Assembly (NCBI GenBank): GCA_051294375.1
Contig: CM119266.1
Coordinates: forward strand, 62,001 to 126,000
Length of the DNA: 64,000 nucleotides
Source of the DNA: Paraspadella gotoi
Lineage: Eukaryota; Chaetognatha
Direction of reading: 5' to 3'
Position numbers and translations under genes: made by a program
Part shown: positions 36,420 through 48,076 of the stretch, piece by piece
Position numbering within the stretch: position 1 is the first letter of the stretch
How the letters are laid out: every line of letters starts with the position of its first letter
The notes under the pieces: generated by a model
The model's input: the letters and a program-made list of their open reading frames with translations, nothing else
The model's database searches: none
Told to the model about the DNA's origin: nothing

Positions 36420-37797
36420 TCTTCTTCTTCTTCCTCCTACGCTTCCCTCTTCGCCTTTACTTTTTTTCTCTCCTTCTTTCCCTCCTACGTTTTCTCTTCT
36501 TCTCGCTATTCTGTCTCCAAAACTTACTTCCTGACCTTCATTTTTACTCGCGGAGCAACTCTATAAGTCACTTCTCTGTCCGTCCCACTTACTTAAAAAT
36601 GCTCATAACTTGCTCAATGCTTATTGGTTAAGACAGGAAAAGGCCTCAAATCTAAGGGACTGCAAGCGCCGCCTTCAGGAAATAAAAGATAAAAGACAAA
36701 AGACAAAATTCCGATGCAGTGCGTGTCATAAATACACGGACTAAGAAAGTTATGGTAGTCAACTAGTCATGTAGTCATGCCATGTCATGAAGTGGAGATC
36801 CTGATTATTATTATTAGTAAGAAAGTAAATAAAATCGCCGGCCGAATTCTTTAAAAATTCCAATGCCCGCTAAGAAATATTTTGCTCCCTCTGTTCAAAC
36901 GCCGGTCGCAAAACGTTACCTTATTTGGAAGTATTTTTAGAATTGTTTACTTTACAAATGTAAACCAAATTTTCTCTCTCTCGCCGTATAAAAATGAATG
37001 CCACTTTGTACAATTAGCCAATTCGATTCCATTCGCTTTTCTGATTTCAATAAATCGATTCATCTCATTTTGTTCGCCATTTTTATCTCGACCACCTCCA
37101 CTATGTCGTCATGTCATGTTATGCCAAGTCACAAGAAACTCACGTTATAAGGCAGTCACTGCGGCGCAACACATTTGTATTACCGTTCTTGTTATTTTTC
37201 AAGTCTCATTCTTCCTTTCTCTCCCTCTTTCCTCCCTTTCTTCATTTGCTTCTTCCTCGTTCTATCCCTTCATATCATAGATTTTTCTTTGCTTCCTCCT
37301 TCTCTCTTCTCTTTTTTTTCCTTTTCTTTCTCAAATTCCTCCCTTTCTTTCTCCCTCATCTTCGTCTCTGCCATCTTCTTTTCCCTCCTTCTCTCGTTCC
37401 CTTTCTACAACTAGCTCACCTCAGCTCTCTTTTCTTCCCACATTCTCTCCTTTCCTTCATTCCTCTCCTTTTTCTCCTTTCTTCTCCAATTTCTTCCTCC
37501 TTCTCTTCCTCCCACGCTTCCTTCTTCTTTTCTCTGATTATTCCTCCTCCCTCCCTTCCTCTTCCTCCCCCTTCCTCTTCCTCTTCCTCGCTTTGATTAT
37601 TCTCCCGCCCACGAGATGGACTTTTCTCTCCTCGCTGAAGGAGGAGTCGGTTGGCCACGAGGGGTTTGGGTGTCGTGTCTGCAATAGGGAGGAGTGATGA
37701 AAACATTGAGTGATTGTACATCATTTTTTTGCTGCATATGGGCATGTAATTAATAAATTTTAAATCCTTATAATTTTTTTTTAGCATAACAGTATAC
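36420..37797. other. Pyrimidine-rich and unique spacer
   Basis: Pyrimidine-rich DNA at 36420-36540 and 37195-37600 gives long low-complexity frames. Between them lie a few repeats of the word 'gtcatgtcatg' (36760-36790, 37100-37130). No gene was recognised. Confidence 0.5.
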
Positions 37798-38418
37798 ATG
37801 GTGACAATTTTACAAGCGCCGGTAAAAAAACGCTGTCATTTGCAAACCAGTGGTTATTTCATTGATTTTAAAAATTAGTTGAGTAGAACATATTAAAGTC
37901 ATTTATGTGTTCAAATTTTATATTGATCAGTTAAGATATGCCTTGGCAATGAGTGAAGAAAGTTGGCTTGTAAAATCGGGTTTTATTTTCCAACTTACTG
38001 TTTTTAAATTTTTTTTTCAACTTTTAACACTTTTTTAAACAAAGTATTAATTAAGATATTAACAATATTAAATAATCCCAGAAAGCCCTTAAAAAAATGA
38101 AGAGAATGATTGTACTTACGAAAGAGCTTTAACATAAAATTAAGCTGCCCAGCCTTGGTTCAATTAAGAGAGTCAAAAGTGAATTATCTAAAATTTTAAA
38201 ATCTTTTTTAAAATATATTGACCTGTTTAAATTATTATATCATAAAATATTATTATTTATATAAGTATCATGAAAGAGCCGAAAAAAATAGATTAAGATA
38301 GCCATCACAATTTGATAAAAATCTTGATGCGATAATCCTTTTCTTTTTTCGTTGTTTATTGGTATTAGAGAAAAGCAAAGAATTTTGAAATTTTAACAAC
38401 GATTTTTAATTAATAGTT

Positions 38419-38459
38419 GGACATGTTTCGGCTTGTTTTACTCCAAGCCTTCATAGCAG
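38419..38459 (-). ncRNA. Hammerhead-like motif, degraded first box
   Basis: On the minus strand the CTGATGA box is changed to CTGCTATGA. The stem AGGCTTG/CAAGCC and GAAACATGTCC are intact. It mirrors 39120-39158. Confidence 0.2.
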
Positions 38460-39119
38460 ATAAGAGGGCAGCCGGCAGGCGTATCAGGCCAAAGAGACAT
38501 AAGAGAGGCCCTGGGATCTTTCCGCAAGGATCGCTTCCCAATGCGCATTCACCAGTTCGGTCGTACTCCCTCTCAGCCACTGACACGCCAATGACCCCGT
38601 CTTCATCGTCCTTGTCCTTCATTTGCACAAAAAAAGGGGGGCCAGCTCATTTTGAGCTCTTTCTTTCCCTTGATTTCACTTTCTTAGTCTCCTAATTATC
38701 ACATAAACTATAAAACTACTTTCTTTCATATTTCAATTTCACTTAACTATCCCTTAGCTAATTACTTATTTATTCACTAGTTAATGTTAAATTTCACCAA
38801 TGTTAGTTTTTCAAACTTCTTTATCTTTGTTGTACATTGCAAAAAATGTATCTTTATTATTTATTTATCCCTGTTGTTTTGTTTTCTCTCTCTCTCACCT
38901 CTCTCTCTCTCTCTCTCTTTAACAACAAGTTTCACTTCTTTTTTCACAACTCACTCAATCTGCCCTCACCTTCAACCTGTCCTCACATCTGACCACCTAT
39001 TCTGTCTCACCACTTTGTTGGAAAAAACTTTTATCCCTCTCTCTCTCTCTTCTCCTCCTCTCTCTCTCTCTCTCTCTCACTCCTTCTTTTACACAAAATT
39101 TATTATTGAATGTCATATG

Positions 39120-39158
39120 CTGATGAAAGGCTTGAAGTAAACAAGCCGAAACATGTCC
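39120..39158 (+). ncRNA. Hammerhead-like core, best-preserved first box
   Basis: It reads CTGATGA, AA, stem GGCTTG/CAAGCC with an 8-base loop, then GAAACATGTCC. Two bases upstream and two downstream of the core can pair (stem I: TG with CA) but the stem is then interrupted. Self-cleavage is possible but not supported by a full stem I/III. Confidence 0.3.
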
Positions 39159-39662
39159 AACTATTAATTAAAAATCGTTGTTAAAATTTCAAAATTCTTT
39201 GCTTTCTCTTGATAAAAATCTATAATTTACCCTCCAAGCTATTGATGATTTTTGGAAAGATGTCTTTTGTTTTTGAAGTTATCCTAATAAATTAAAGCTG
39301 GTGCACGGTTAAAATTTTATATACAGTATTTGTTAAGTATGAGTCATTACTCTTTAGATTTGAAAGGGCTTTCAGAATATAATATTATTAATATTATTTT
39401 ATTTCAAATTTTTTTCAAAAAACTTACTGAAAGTCAAAGAAAAAATTGAATCTAAAAAAAGTGAGTTTGAAAATGAAACCCGATTTTACAAGCCAACTTT
39501 CTCCACTCATTGTCAAGGCATATCTTAACTGATCAATATAAAATTTGAACTCATAAATGACTTTAATATGTTCTACTCAACTAATTTTTAAAATCAATGA
39601 ACTAACCACTGGTTTGCAAATGACAGCGTTTTTTTACCGGCGCTTGTAAAATTGTCACCATT

Positions 39663-40290
39663 TAGTCAATTCAATTATTTATGTAGTAATATCCTTATAA
39701 AATCGTTAAATTTTAAAATAATTTTTTTTATTTTTAGGAACAGAAATAGATTTGCCTTAAAAAATAAGAAACTTTTATAAAATATGTTATACGATATCTT
39801 AATGTTTGGATCACAAAAAATGATTAAAACGTTTTAACATAACGTTTCTACTACAGAAAATATAAAAGTCATAAATTTTTACCTTTTTCCCCGTTTTAAA
39901 AGTTGAAGATAACATAATTTTTGATAAGATGTTTTATATTTTTTATTCAAATTTTATGAAGAATCTGAATCTTTATTAAAAGTTAAAAAAAATATTTTAA
40001 AAAATTTATTTTTAATAAGAATATTACTACAAATATATTATATTTTACTATTCTTTTCCCGAGACAATATGAACAAAATATTTTTTGTACCAGTTAATCA
40101 TACTATCTCACATCTCAATATCCTTGTTCGATCATTCAAATAATTTTTTTGTTCTTGAGTGCTCCACTCTAGTCTGCAATGCCGACGCATAAATGGAGGG
40201 GGGGGCGGCGAAGCAGTTGGCCAGCATTTTGTGAGAATTTCGGTGGGTTGATTGAGGGTAGTATATAGAGAGTACAGGTAACTATAAGTA
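39663..40290. other. AT-rich spacer with a Tc1-like end
   Basis: Mostly AT-rich. At 40290-40311 'tacagtcctgtgcaaaaaaag' resembles Tc1/mariner terminal repeats, and nearly the same string, in the same orientation, is at 45249-45270. No opposing end or transposase was found for either. Confidence 0.35.
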
Positions 40291-40875
40291 CAGTCCTGTG
40301 CAAAAAAAGAGCACACCATAAAACATTATGAAAATAAATTAAGTTAGATTCCTTTAAAATGAAAGATATTATAAATGAATAATATTTATTAAAAAAGAAA
40401 ACTATTAGTGTAAATTTGATTAATCTATGGCTATCCGTTACTAAGCAGTGATTTTTTAAAAGTAATTACTCAGTTACAACTACTACGTACTCAAACAGAA
40501 TGTCAGAGCAGAAAAAAATTTAATTATTTTTAACCTTTTATGTTTAAGGTGCGGTAGCTCTGGAATGACTGGACCGATTTTTTTTAAGTTACACATATGG
40601 ATTCCTCTTTCAAAAGTCCTTATTTGTCATTTACAATTTAACAAGTTTGAGCAAACAATGTCGGATCTGCCTACGATAATTAATTAATTAATCGAATAAT
40701 TAATTAATTAATAAATTTTAATATGTAATAATTAATTTTAAATTTATATTCAACTTATCATCATCGATGTCCTTAAAATTGGGTTAGGACAGTTATTAAA
40801 TATGTTTTGTTTACATTTTATCAAAACAAACAAATATCCTCTATTTTATTTTATGTCTCCTTCTCTCTCTCTCTC

Positions 40876-40928
<53 letters not shown>

Positions 40929-41118
40929 ATGCAATTGCGACGATTTTTATGCTTTTAAGATTTTTTTAACTAGCATCATTTTTTCACATTAATTAATTAA
41001 TTAATTAATTAAAACATTTATTAGTAATCATTAATATTAAAGATTCAAGTAAATGTGACTTATGTTTTTTCCATCTAAACTCATCTCCACTGGCACAATT
41101 CCGTCAAAACTTTATATA

Positions 41119-41826
41119 ATTATTATATATTAATAAATATTTAAAAGCTTCAGTGCAACAACCCTATGAACTAATTCAAAAAGTTACATTCAAAATCGAT
41201 TTAGTAGTAAAAGGAAAAAAAAATTTAAAGAAAACTAGAAGTTATAAAAAATGTTCAATTTTGGCCCGCCTTACTAGATATTAGGCAGGAACAGGTTGAA
41301 AACTAGAAGTTCTCTCAAATAAATAATGGTTAAGCGACTATTAAATAATATGAAAATGAAAATAAATTTTAAAATTTTGCTTATCAATTTTTTTTATAGA
41401 TTCTGATAGAGCTTTAAAAGTTAGATAAAGGTTATTAATACAACTTTTTAAAATTTTTTTGTTTTATTAATGAAAAATTAAAAAAAATAAAATTCAGCCA
41501 ATAATGATGATGATGATGATTTTTTAAGGTTTTTCTATTTTTAACCAATTTATTGTTAAAATTTGAAAAAATTATAGTACTAACTTTCATTTAACTTTTT
41601 AAGCTCTACAAGAACCCCGTTCTTAAAATAATCAAATTTTTTAAAACTTTTTTTGTCATTTGTTATATATTAATAAATATTTAAAAGCTTCAGTGCAACT
41701 ACCCAATGAACTAATTCAAAAAATTACATTGAAAATCGATTTAGTAGTAGAAGGAAAAAAGAAATTTTTTTGAAAGAATTAGAAGTTATAAAAAGTGTTC
41801 AATTTTGGCCCGCCTTACTAGATATA
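41119..41826. repeat. Pair of ~165-bp direct repeats
   Basis: 41119-41283 and 41662-41826 match closely, both ending 'tggcccgccttactagatat'. The ~380 bp between resembles the inverted sequence at 56880-57060. The layout recalls a tiny LTR element, but the ends lack TG...CA and no target duplication was seen. An internal duplication of the host element is equally likely. Confidence 0.6.
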
Positions 41827-41949
41827 TTGCATGTGATTAAACAATGTTATCAGAATAATAATTTTATCAATTTTATGTATTTTGTAAGTATTTTAAGTAT
41901 TTTTATTCAGTGAGTGAAATAACAACTTTTTTATTCGCTAATTTTTATC

Positions 41950-42235
41950 TCGGACTCTCTCTCTCTCTCTCTCTCTCTTTGCAATTGCAACGATCCTTAT
42001 TCTCATTTTTTTGCTCTCTCTCTCTCTCTCTCTCTCTCTTTGCAATTTCGACGATCCTTATGTTTATTTTTCTGCTCTCTTTCTCTCTTTCTCTCTCTCT
42101 CTCTCTCTCCTCTCTCTTTGCAATTGCGACGATCCTTATGCTTTTAGGATTTTTTAACTTGCATCATTTTTCTGCTTGCATCATTTTTTCAACTTGCATA
42201 ATTTTTTAAATTGCATCATTTTTTCACATTAATTA
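41950..42235 (-). repeat. Compound repeat: (CT)n units with 'gcaattgcgacgatccttatg', then 18-bp variants
   Basis: Three ~55-60 bp units, each a CT tract plus 'tttgcaattgcaacgatcc', are followed by 'cttgcatcattttt' monomers that are variants of the 18-bp repeat. The mirror image is at 55733-56000 in the other long element. Confidence 0.85.
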
Positions 42236-43049
42236 ATTAATTAATTAATTAAAACATTTATTAGTAATATAATTAGTAATCATAAATAATAAAGATTCAA
42301 GTAAATGTGACTTATGTTTTTCCATTTTAAACTCATTCTCACTGGCACAATTCGTCAAAACTTTATATCTAGCTTCTTCACACACTTTCCTACCCGCTCA
42401 CAAAATTTCATCTCAATCTATTATGGGTTAAAATATAAAAAAGAATCAAGTAAATGTGACTCATATTTTTTCATTTAAACTCATTTCCACTCGTACGTTT
42501 CCACCGAAACTTTTATATTAAGCATTCGTACACATTTTCTACCCACACAAAAAATTTGAACTCAAAACTATCACTCCAATTATATTAATTAGAGTACTTA
42601 TTGGTTAAAATAAGTAAAAAATTTTAGTAAATGCGACTTATGTTTTTTCCACTTAAACTCATTTCCACTCACACGATTCCGTCGAAACTTTATATCCAGC
42701 TTTATCACACACTTTCCTACCCACAACAAAATTTCATTCAATCCAACCAGCCACATCACGAGTTATTGGATCTTTTTGCTAAGGTGGGACGGACGGCGGA
42801 TTGATTGACTGAATAATTATTGATTAATTAACTGATTAATTATTTGATTTATTAATACATCCTGCATATACATTTAATATAAAAGGAAAAAGAATCATAA
42901 TCAATTAGTGAAACAGGTTTTTTGTTTTTTTCCATTTAAACTCATTTCCACTTAAAAGATTCCATCGAAACTTGGTTTCCTGTTCAATCTCACACTTTTC
43001 TACTCACATACAAAATTCCAGGTCAATCGTTAATTAAGTGGTAATAAGT

Positions 43050-43265
43050 TAACTTGGTCATCTTGCATAATTTAATCAACTTGCATAATTTGGTCAACTG
43101 ACATAATTTGGTCTACTGACATAATTTGGTCAACTGACATAATTTGATCAATTAAGATAATTTGGTCAACCGGCATAATTTGGTCAACTTGCAAAACTTG
43201 ATCAACTTGCAGAATTTGGTCAACTGGCATAATTTGGTCAACTTTAAGAATTTGGTCAACTTGTG
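43050..43265 (-). repeat. 18-bp minisatellite array, minus orientation
   Basis: About 12 monomers of 'aactggcataatttggtc', the reverse complement of the arrays at 3290 and 20190. Confidence 0.9.
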
Positions 43266-43324
43266 GATAAGGCGCTAATTGGGCAGAAGATGACTATCCG
43301 TAACTTCTATAACCCCCTCTGGCA

Positions 43325-43495
43325 GACATGGAACGGGTCCTGGGCTTGGAACCAGGCTTGAGGGTTTGCCACGCCCCCAAGCCGGCTTACGGCCGTCCTC
43401 ACTTTTCCCGCAGGGTAGGTACCGGGTTGGGATTGAACCCGGTACCTAGTGGTCATGAGCTGATGGCTTTACTCAATGAGCCACCGGGTCACAAC
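43325..43495 (-). mobile_element. tRNA-derived SINE, minus strand
   Basis: The minus strand begins near 'gtgacccggtggctcattgag' and shows a pol III A-box-like 'tggctcattgag' (~43470-43482). About 40 bp later is a B-box 'gggttcaatccc' (43429-43440). The 3' body is GC-rich ('ggacggccgtaagccggctt ... gcgtggcaaaccctcaagcc'). Composition and structure differ sharply from the AT-rich host element, so it is an insertion. The 3' tail and target duplication were not delimited. Confidence 0.65.
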
Positions 43496-43714
43496 TGAAA
43501 GAGTCATGCTTATAGACGGGGTGAACCTAGGCAATGCCCGACTACAAACTGACATATTTTTGTCAATTGGCATAATTTGGTCAATCAATCAATCAATCAA
43601 TCAGAGAGAGATAGAGAAACTTTAAAAAATTCAAATAAAAGTGTCTTTTGGTTTTCTAATTTGAAAACCAAAAGACTCCTACAATTCCATCAAAAAATTT
43701 ATATCCAGCTTTAT

Positions 43715-43897
43715 NNNNNNNNNNNNNNNNNNNNNNNNNNNNNNNNNNNNNNNNNNNNNNNNNNNNNNNNNNNNNNNNNNNNNNNNNNNNNNNNNNNNNN
43801 NNNNNNNNNNNNNNNNNNNNNNNNNNNNNNNNNNNNNNNNNNNNNNNNNNNNNNNNNNNNNNNNNNNNNNNNNNNNNNNNNNNNNNNNNNNNNNNNN
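43715..43897. other. Assembly gap (183 N)
   Basis: The gap lies inside the ~100-150 bp block region of the minus-strand Helentron-like element. Confidence 0.95.
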
Positions 43898-44495
43898 GTA
43901 CTTTCCTTACCGCACATTACCAAAATTTCAATTTCGATTTATCTATCCATTTTATAAACATCATACATTTATGAGTAAATTTAAAGTAAAAATCTTCAAG
44001 TAAATATGACTTTTTGTTTTTTTCCATTAACTCATTTCCACTGTCGCACGATTCCATCGAAACACTTTATATCCAGCTCAATCACACACTTACCTACCCA
44101 TCCATTTCACAACATTTCAAGTCAATTGCCCTAGCTCCACTCGATGGCATTGGCGTTCAAATAGGTGAAAATTATTTTCCATTTTAAAATCCAATTTCCA
44201 CTCCGCACGATTCTCTCGAAAACTTCATATCGCATCTCAATCATACAGTTTTCCTACCCACACACAAAAATTTTCATACCCAATTCCATCCATCCATCAC
44301 GAGTAATTGGAGTTTTTTGCCAAGGTGACGAGACGGACGGACAGGACAAGCACAGACGGATGGACGAACATAATTTATTTTGTTGTTAAATTTTCATATT
44401 TTCGATGTTCTGACATGATATAAGTGTGTGCCCGACAAATATTGAGGGGGGACCGACGGCCGACAAAGTTGATTATAGAGTCGGGAACGTGACTC

Positions 44496-45740
44496 AAATG
44501 GACGAATTTTTCTTATTAACTTATACATGTGGCGAGGTTCCTGGTTGCACCACAGTGTCGACTGAAAGGCCTTGACAACTGAGTGAGATAGTTCTAAGAT
44601 TGATTATCTCACATCGCAGGGAAGGTGGATCACGTGACTTCGAAAGATTAATGTTTTTAGTCGATTTATTAATTTGTAGAAACAGAATTAATTATTCGAA
44701 GATTGATTGTGAAAATAATTGTTTAGTTTTTGGATCATTTATTTGTAGATGAAGTAAAAACGTTTTTCTCAGTTTCAATGTATTTCTTTACATTTGTCAG
44801 AGAGAGAGAATAAAACAATTTATAATGTTTAATGAGGAACATTTTATTTCGAAGATAAAATCAGAAAGTGAATCATTAACGAATTTGAATTTCAGAGGTA
44901 AACAATCACTAACTGCTTTTTGATTGGCGGTAAAACCTCTGCAGGTGATTAGGACAATCAATCAGAAACAAAAGGCTTCGAATCAGATTTAGGAAAAAAT
45001 CTAAAGCTTTAAATTAGGATTTTAGAAACGTATCTTTGTAGCCGCCTGGATGGCAAAGGTTTGGAATTCCCAGCGTCCCAGCAATCGAATTCGGGTTCGA
45101 ATCCTGTAATGGGTGGATTTATTTCCTGAATGAATTATATCTGACGATTGGCCGCATACATTTATTATTCATAAATTTTTGTAATATCTGCGTAAAAACG
45201 AGCGCAACTTAATGTTTGAATAGTGTCCTCTTTTTTTTTTTGTATAGTATACAGTCCTGTGCAAAAAAAAGTTGTGATCGTTTTACGAAGATATTACAAA
45301 AATTTATAAATGATAAATATAGATTTTGAAATAGGAAATCCATATGTATAAATTAAAAGAAAATCGTTCCAAGCATGTGTACATACAGTGTATAGGTAGT
45401 ATAGGCGGAGCATTAAGTTGGTTGGTCAACCAGGCTCGGAAGCAAAGATTGGGTTAGACGGAATTATGGGTTATGGGTGAAAGGATACATAAGACACCGT
45501 GGAAATTTGGGGGTGACTCAAGTTCACTATAGAAAGTCATAAATGTGCATGAAGGATGGTTGTGTATAGACTTTCAATTTTGTTGCGTTTCGAATTGAGG
45601 GAGAGGAGTCTGTATCTCCTGCACCAAAGCAGGCAGGCCTTTCAGGCCAGAAAGTTATTCGAGTGGCACTAGGCATTTTTCCTGGAGAATCTTTATCCTT
45701 ATCCTTATCAGCAAGTGATGAAGACTCGTACCATGTACAT
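44496..45740. other. Mostly unique spacer containing a SINE-like unit
   Basis: No open frame of note. It includes a tRNA-like unit (45038-45125), a Tc1-like end (45249-45270) and 'caggcctttcaggcc' (45632) followed by 'ttattcgagtggcactaggc', which resembles the GC-richer core of the palindromic elements. Confidence 0.45.
45038..45125 (+). mobile_element. tRNA-like SINE head
   Basis: 'gtagccgcctggatggcaaag' resembles an A box, and 'gggttcgaatcctg' (45095-45108) is a near-perfect B box ~45 bp downstream. The cloverleaf is not complete: the anticodon arm is not obvious and there is no matching acceptor. A SINE or tRNA pseudogene is therefore likelier than a working tRNA. Confidence 0.5.
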
Positions 45741-45742
45741 TA

Positions 45743-48015
45743 CACTGTTTTTTTTTAACCATGCAGTCGAAGAATTTTCACAATCTGTACAGTTTCTAGT
45801 ATAATTTAAGCGGCTTAAAACGATTAACAAGGTGTCCTCAATCAGATTTTGCGCTTAGACCTGCGCACAATTGCGACCGGAAAGTTGACGTTGACTACAA
45901 CATGGAATTTTTCTCTTTCTTTAATTGCAAGATAAGAAAATAGTTTTATAAAAGTAATAATTGCCTAAATTTTATGTTTACTCTCATTATTTATTAGGTT
46001 TTACTTTAAATTTTTTTTAAAAAAGGTTCTTACCCATAGTGGGCGGTCCAAAACTCGGAAATGATGCTCAAAAAACTGATAAAATACGCAATATTAATAA
46101 TTTTGAAACTACTATAAATATAATGGTTTTTTATTATCATATGATAGTTGTATCACAAAGAATTTATCATATCTATATCATAAAACTATCTTAGCTCTAA
46201 ATAGACAAAATAAATATCAGTTACAAAAGATTCGGTTTCTTAATAACTTAAAATTCAGAATTAATATTATTTCTTAATTCGTTGTTGAAGAGACATCATA
46301 TGCACAGGAGATAATGATTTAGTATTAAGCATATAAACTTTTTTTGACAACGGAATAAAAAAAATATTTAGTATTATGCAATTCGTGGTAGGATTTATAA
46401 GTATAATTTTCTTACTTTTTTGCCAACATTTTGATTCTTTGAACTAATCATTTTTAAGGCAGTCCAGAGTAAAAGTAAATTGTTCTAGAAAAAGTCAGGT
46501 AGAGAGAGAAAAATGATTTGTTCATAAGAATCAAAATATTAGCATGAAAGTAATAAAAATGAACTTGTACAATTCTGACTATGAATTGCTTAACTAAATA
46601 TTTGTTATTCCTTGTCAAAACGATAAAATATTTAATAATTTTATTATTGCTGTATTATTTATTATAATTAAACTTTATATGATATACTCAGGTTTAAATG
46701 AGAGTCGTTTACTTCTAAAACCCTTGGGACTAAAGTTAAATGAAACTAAATAGAAAAAAAAACTAATTAATAAAGTTTATACAGCTTATTAAAACTGGAT
46801 CTTATATTCGTACCAGATTTTAAACAGTGAACATGTTTCAACTTTTAATTCAAGTCATCATCCACATTTATGAATGTCGACAGTTTTTTACTTCACGAAG
46901 AAATATTTGGGAAGAGAGAGGAGAGAAATGAAAGAGTAGTGAGAATAGGTAAGTAAGGGAAGAGAGAGAGAGAAAGACGAGGAGAGAAAAATTTCAACAA
47001 AGATTGAAAAGGATAGAGGTCGAGATGAAGACAGGTTGGTTTAGGCCAGAGAGAGAAGATAGATATTGAAAAAAAAAATTCACAGTTTAAAGAAAAATCA
47101 TTGCTTGAACTACTTCAAAACTCTTTCTAATTCAAAAACGCGACAAAAGAATAGGATTTCACATAATGGTATAAAATAATAATTTTTTTATTGCTGGATT
47201 AAAGGTTTTTTTTAAGGAAAAGAAAAGAAAATTAACAATCTGATTAACTTTTTGATGCATGGATATTGTTTCTCTTCTCCTTCACCTGGAAAACTTAAAA
47301 ATAGGTATTCCCTCTAAAGATTTACATAAAACTTTATGAAAAAAGGGTCTAACTTCCGGCTATAGTTTTTGAGCAAAAAAATGGTATGCCAGTAAAAAAT
47401 TACTGATGAAAAAAATTAAATTAGTAAAAGGTATAAAATTAAAACCAGGAATTGTTAAAATTAGAAAAGTCTCATTAATTGAATGAAATTGAAATGAAAT
47501 TTTGAATATTTATAGTTAAAGTTTAGTCCTTTGGCTATTAAAAAACGAATCTTTTTAAGATGTAATAATTGATAAATATGATTGGATTTTTTTATGATAT
47601 GGGATAATAATCTTTGTGATAAAGCTGTCATATAACGAGAAAAAACCATTAGCAGTCAGAACAGATCAAAAACATTATAATACATACTCAATTGATTATA
47701 GAGCACTATTTCCGGTTTGGGAACGCGCCCACTATTGATGAAAAGCCTTTATTGAACATTTTTGTCTAAGTACTACTTATTAAATAATTATACTTAATTG
47801 CAGGATAAGTAAATAACAACTGCCTAACTTTTCATTTGTAGTAAAAAGAAAAATTCCATAATGTAGTCCACGCCAACTTCCGGTAAATTGTGCGCAGGTC
47901 AAATGCAAAATCTGATTTGACGACACCTTGTTAATCGTTTAAGCACTTAAAATTATACTAGAAACTGTACAGGATTGTGAAAAATTTTCGACTGCATGGT
48001 TAAAAAAAAACAGTG
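45743..48015. mobile_element. TA-flanked element with ~320-bp terminal inverted repeats
   Basis: Left arm 45743-~46075 and right arm ~47699-48015 are diverged reverse complements. The ends read CACTGTTTTTTTTTAACC and its complement, flanked by TA on both sides (45741-45742 and 48016-48017). TA duplication and CACTG ends suit the Tc1/mariner superfamily. The interior has no transposase; it contains a decayed hammerhead-like motif (46829-46865, minus), GA-rich DNA (46910-47060) and a 62-codon minus frame (47461-47649) I cannot identify. Confidence 0.65.
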
Positions 48016-48033
48016 TAGAGGACAGGTTTAAGT

Positions 48034-48076
<43 letters not shown>

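Larger units (their letters stand above)
37798..39662. mobile_element. Inverted-repeat element with nested palindromes
   Basis: The outer arms ~37798-37990 and ~39475-39662 are ~190-bp reverse complements, starting 'ggtgacaattttacaagcgccgg'. A second inverted pair lies inside (~38300-38450 against ~39115-39220). It contains the AAGCCGAAACATGTCC motif, (CT)n, the GC-richer core 'ggcctgatacgcctgcc' inverted at ~38480, and 'ttgtacattgcaaaaaatgta'. A target duplication was not clear: flanks 'gtatacat' and 'atttagtc' do not match. No transposase is visible, so it is non-autonomous. Confidence 0.7.
40640..44490 (-). mobile_element. Full-length Helentron-like element, minus strand (~3.85 kb)
   Basis: Reading the minus strand, it starts at ~44490 with 'gactctataatcaactttgtcgg' plus the conserved 5' block. 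It continues through a diverged GTCC tract (~44335), ~100-150 bp blocks, an 18-bp array (43050-43265) and variant monomers with GA tracts (41950-42235), and ends at 40640 with 'ggcagatccgac attgtttgctcaaacttgtt'. A SINE (43325-43495) and a 183-N gap (43715-43897) interrupt it. It is the uninterrupted paralogue of the nest at 48140-58037. No protein gene is present. Confidence 0.65.

Noticed and set aside
35692-36631. Two ~280-codon overlapping frames reading Ser/Pro/Leu/Phe repeats
   Set aside because: They are generated by the 30-bp pyrimidine minisatellite and are open in more than one frame; the non-repeat start is not conserved in the other tandem unit.
40098-40319. 73-codon minus frame beside a Tc1-like end, with R-R-H-C-R-L-E-W slightly reminiscent of Tc1 transposase
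   Set aside because: The similarity is very short and no catalytic region or second terminal repeat was found.
43441-43495. A functional tRNA gene on the minus strand
   Set aside because: A and B boxes are present, but no complete cloverleaf or acceptor stem could be drawn, and the GC-rich 3' body fits a SINE.
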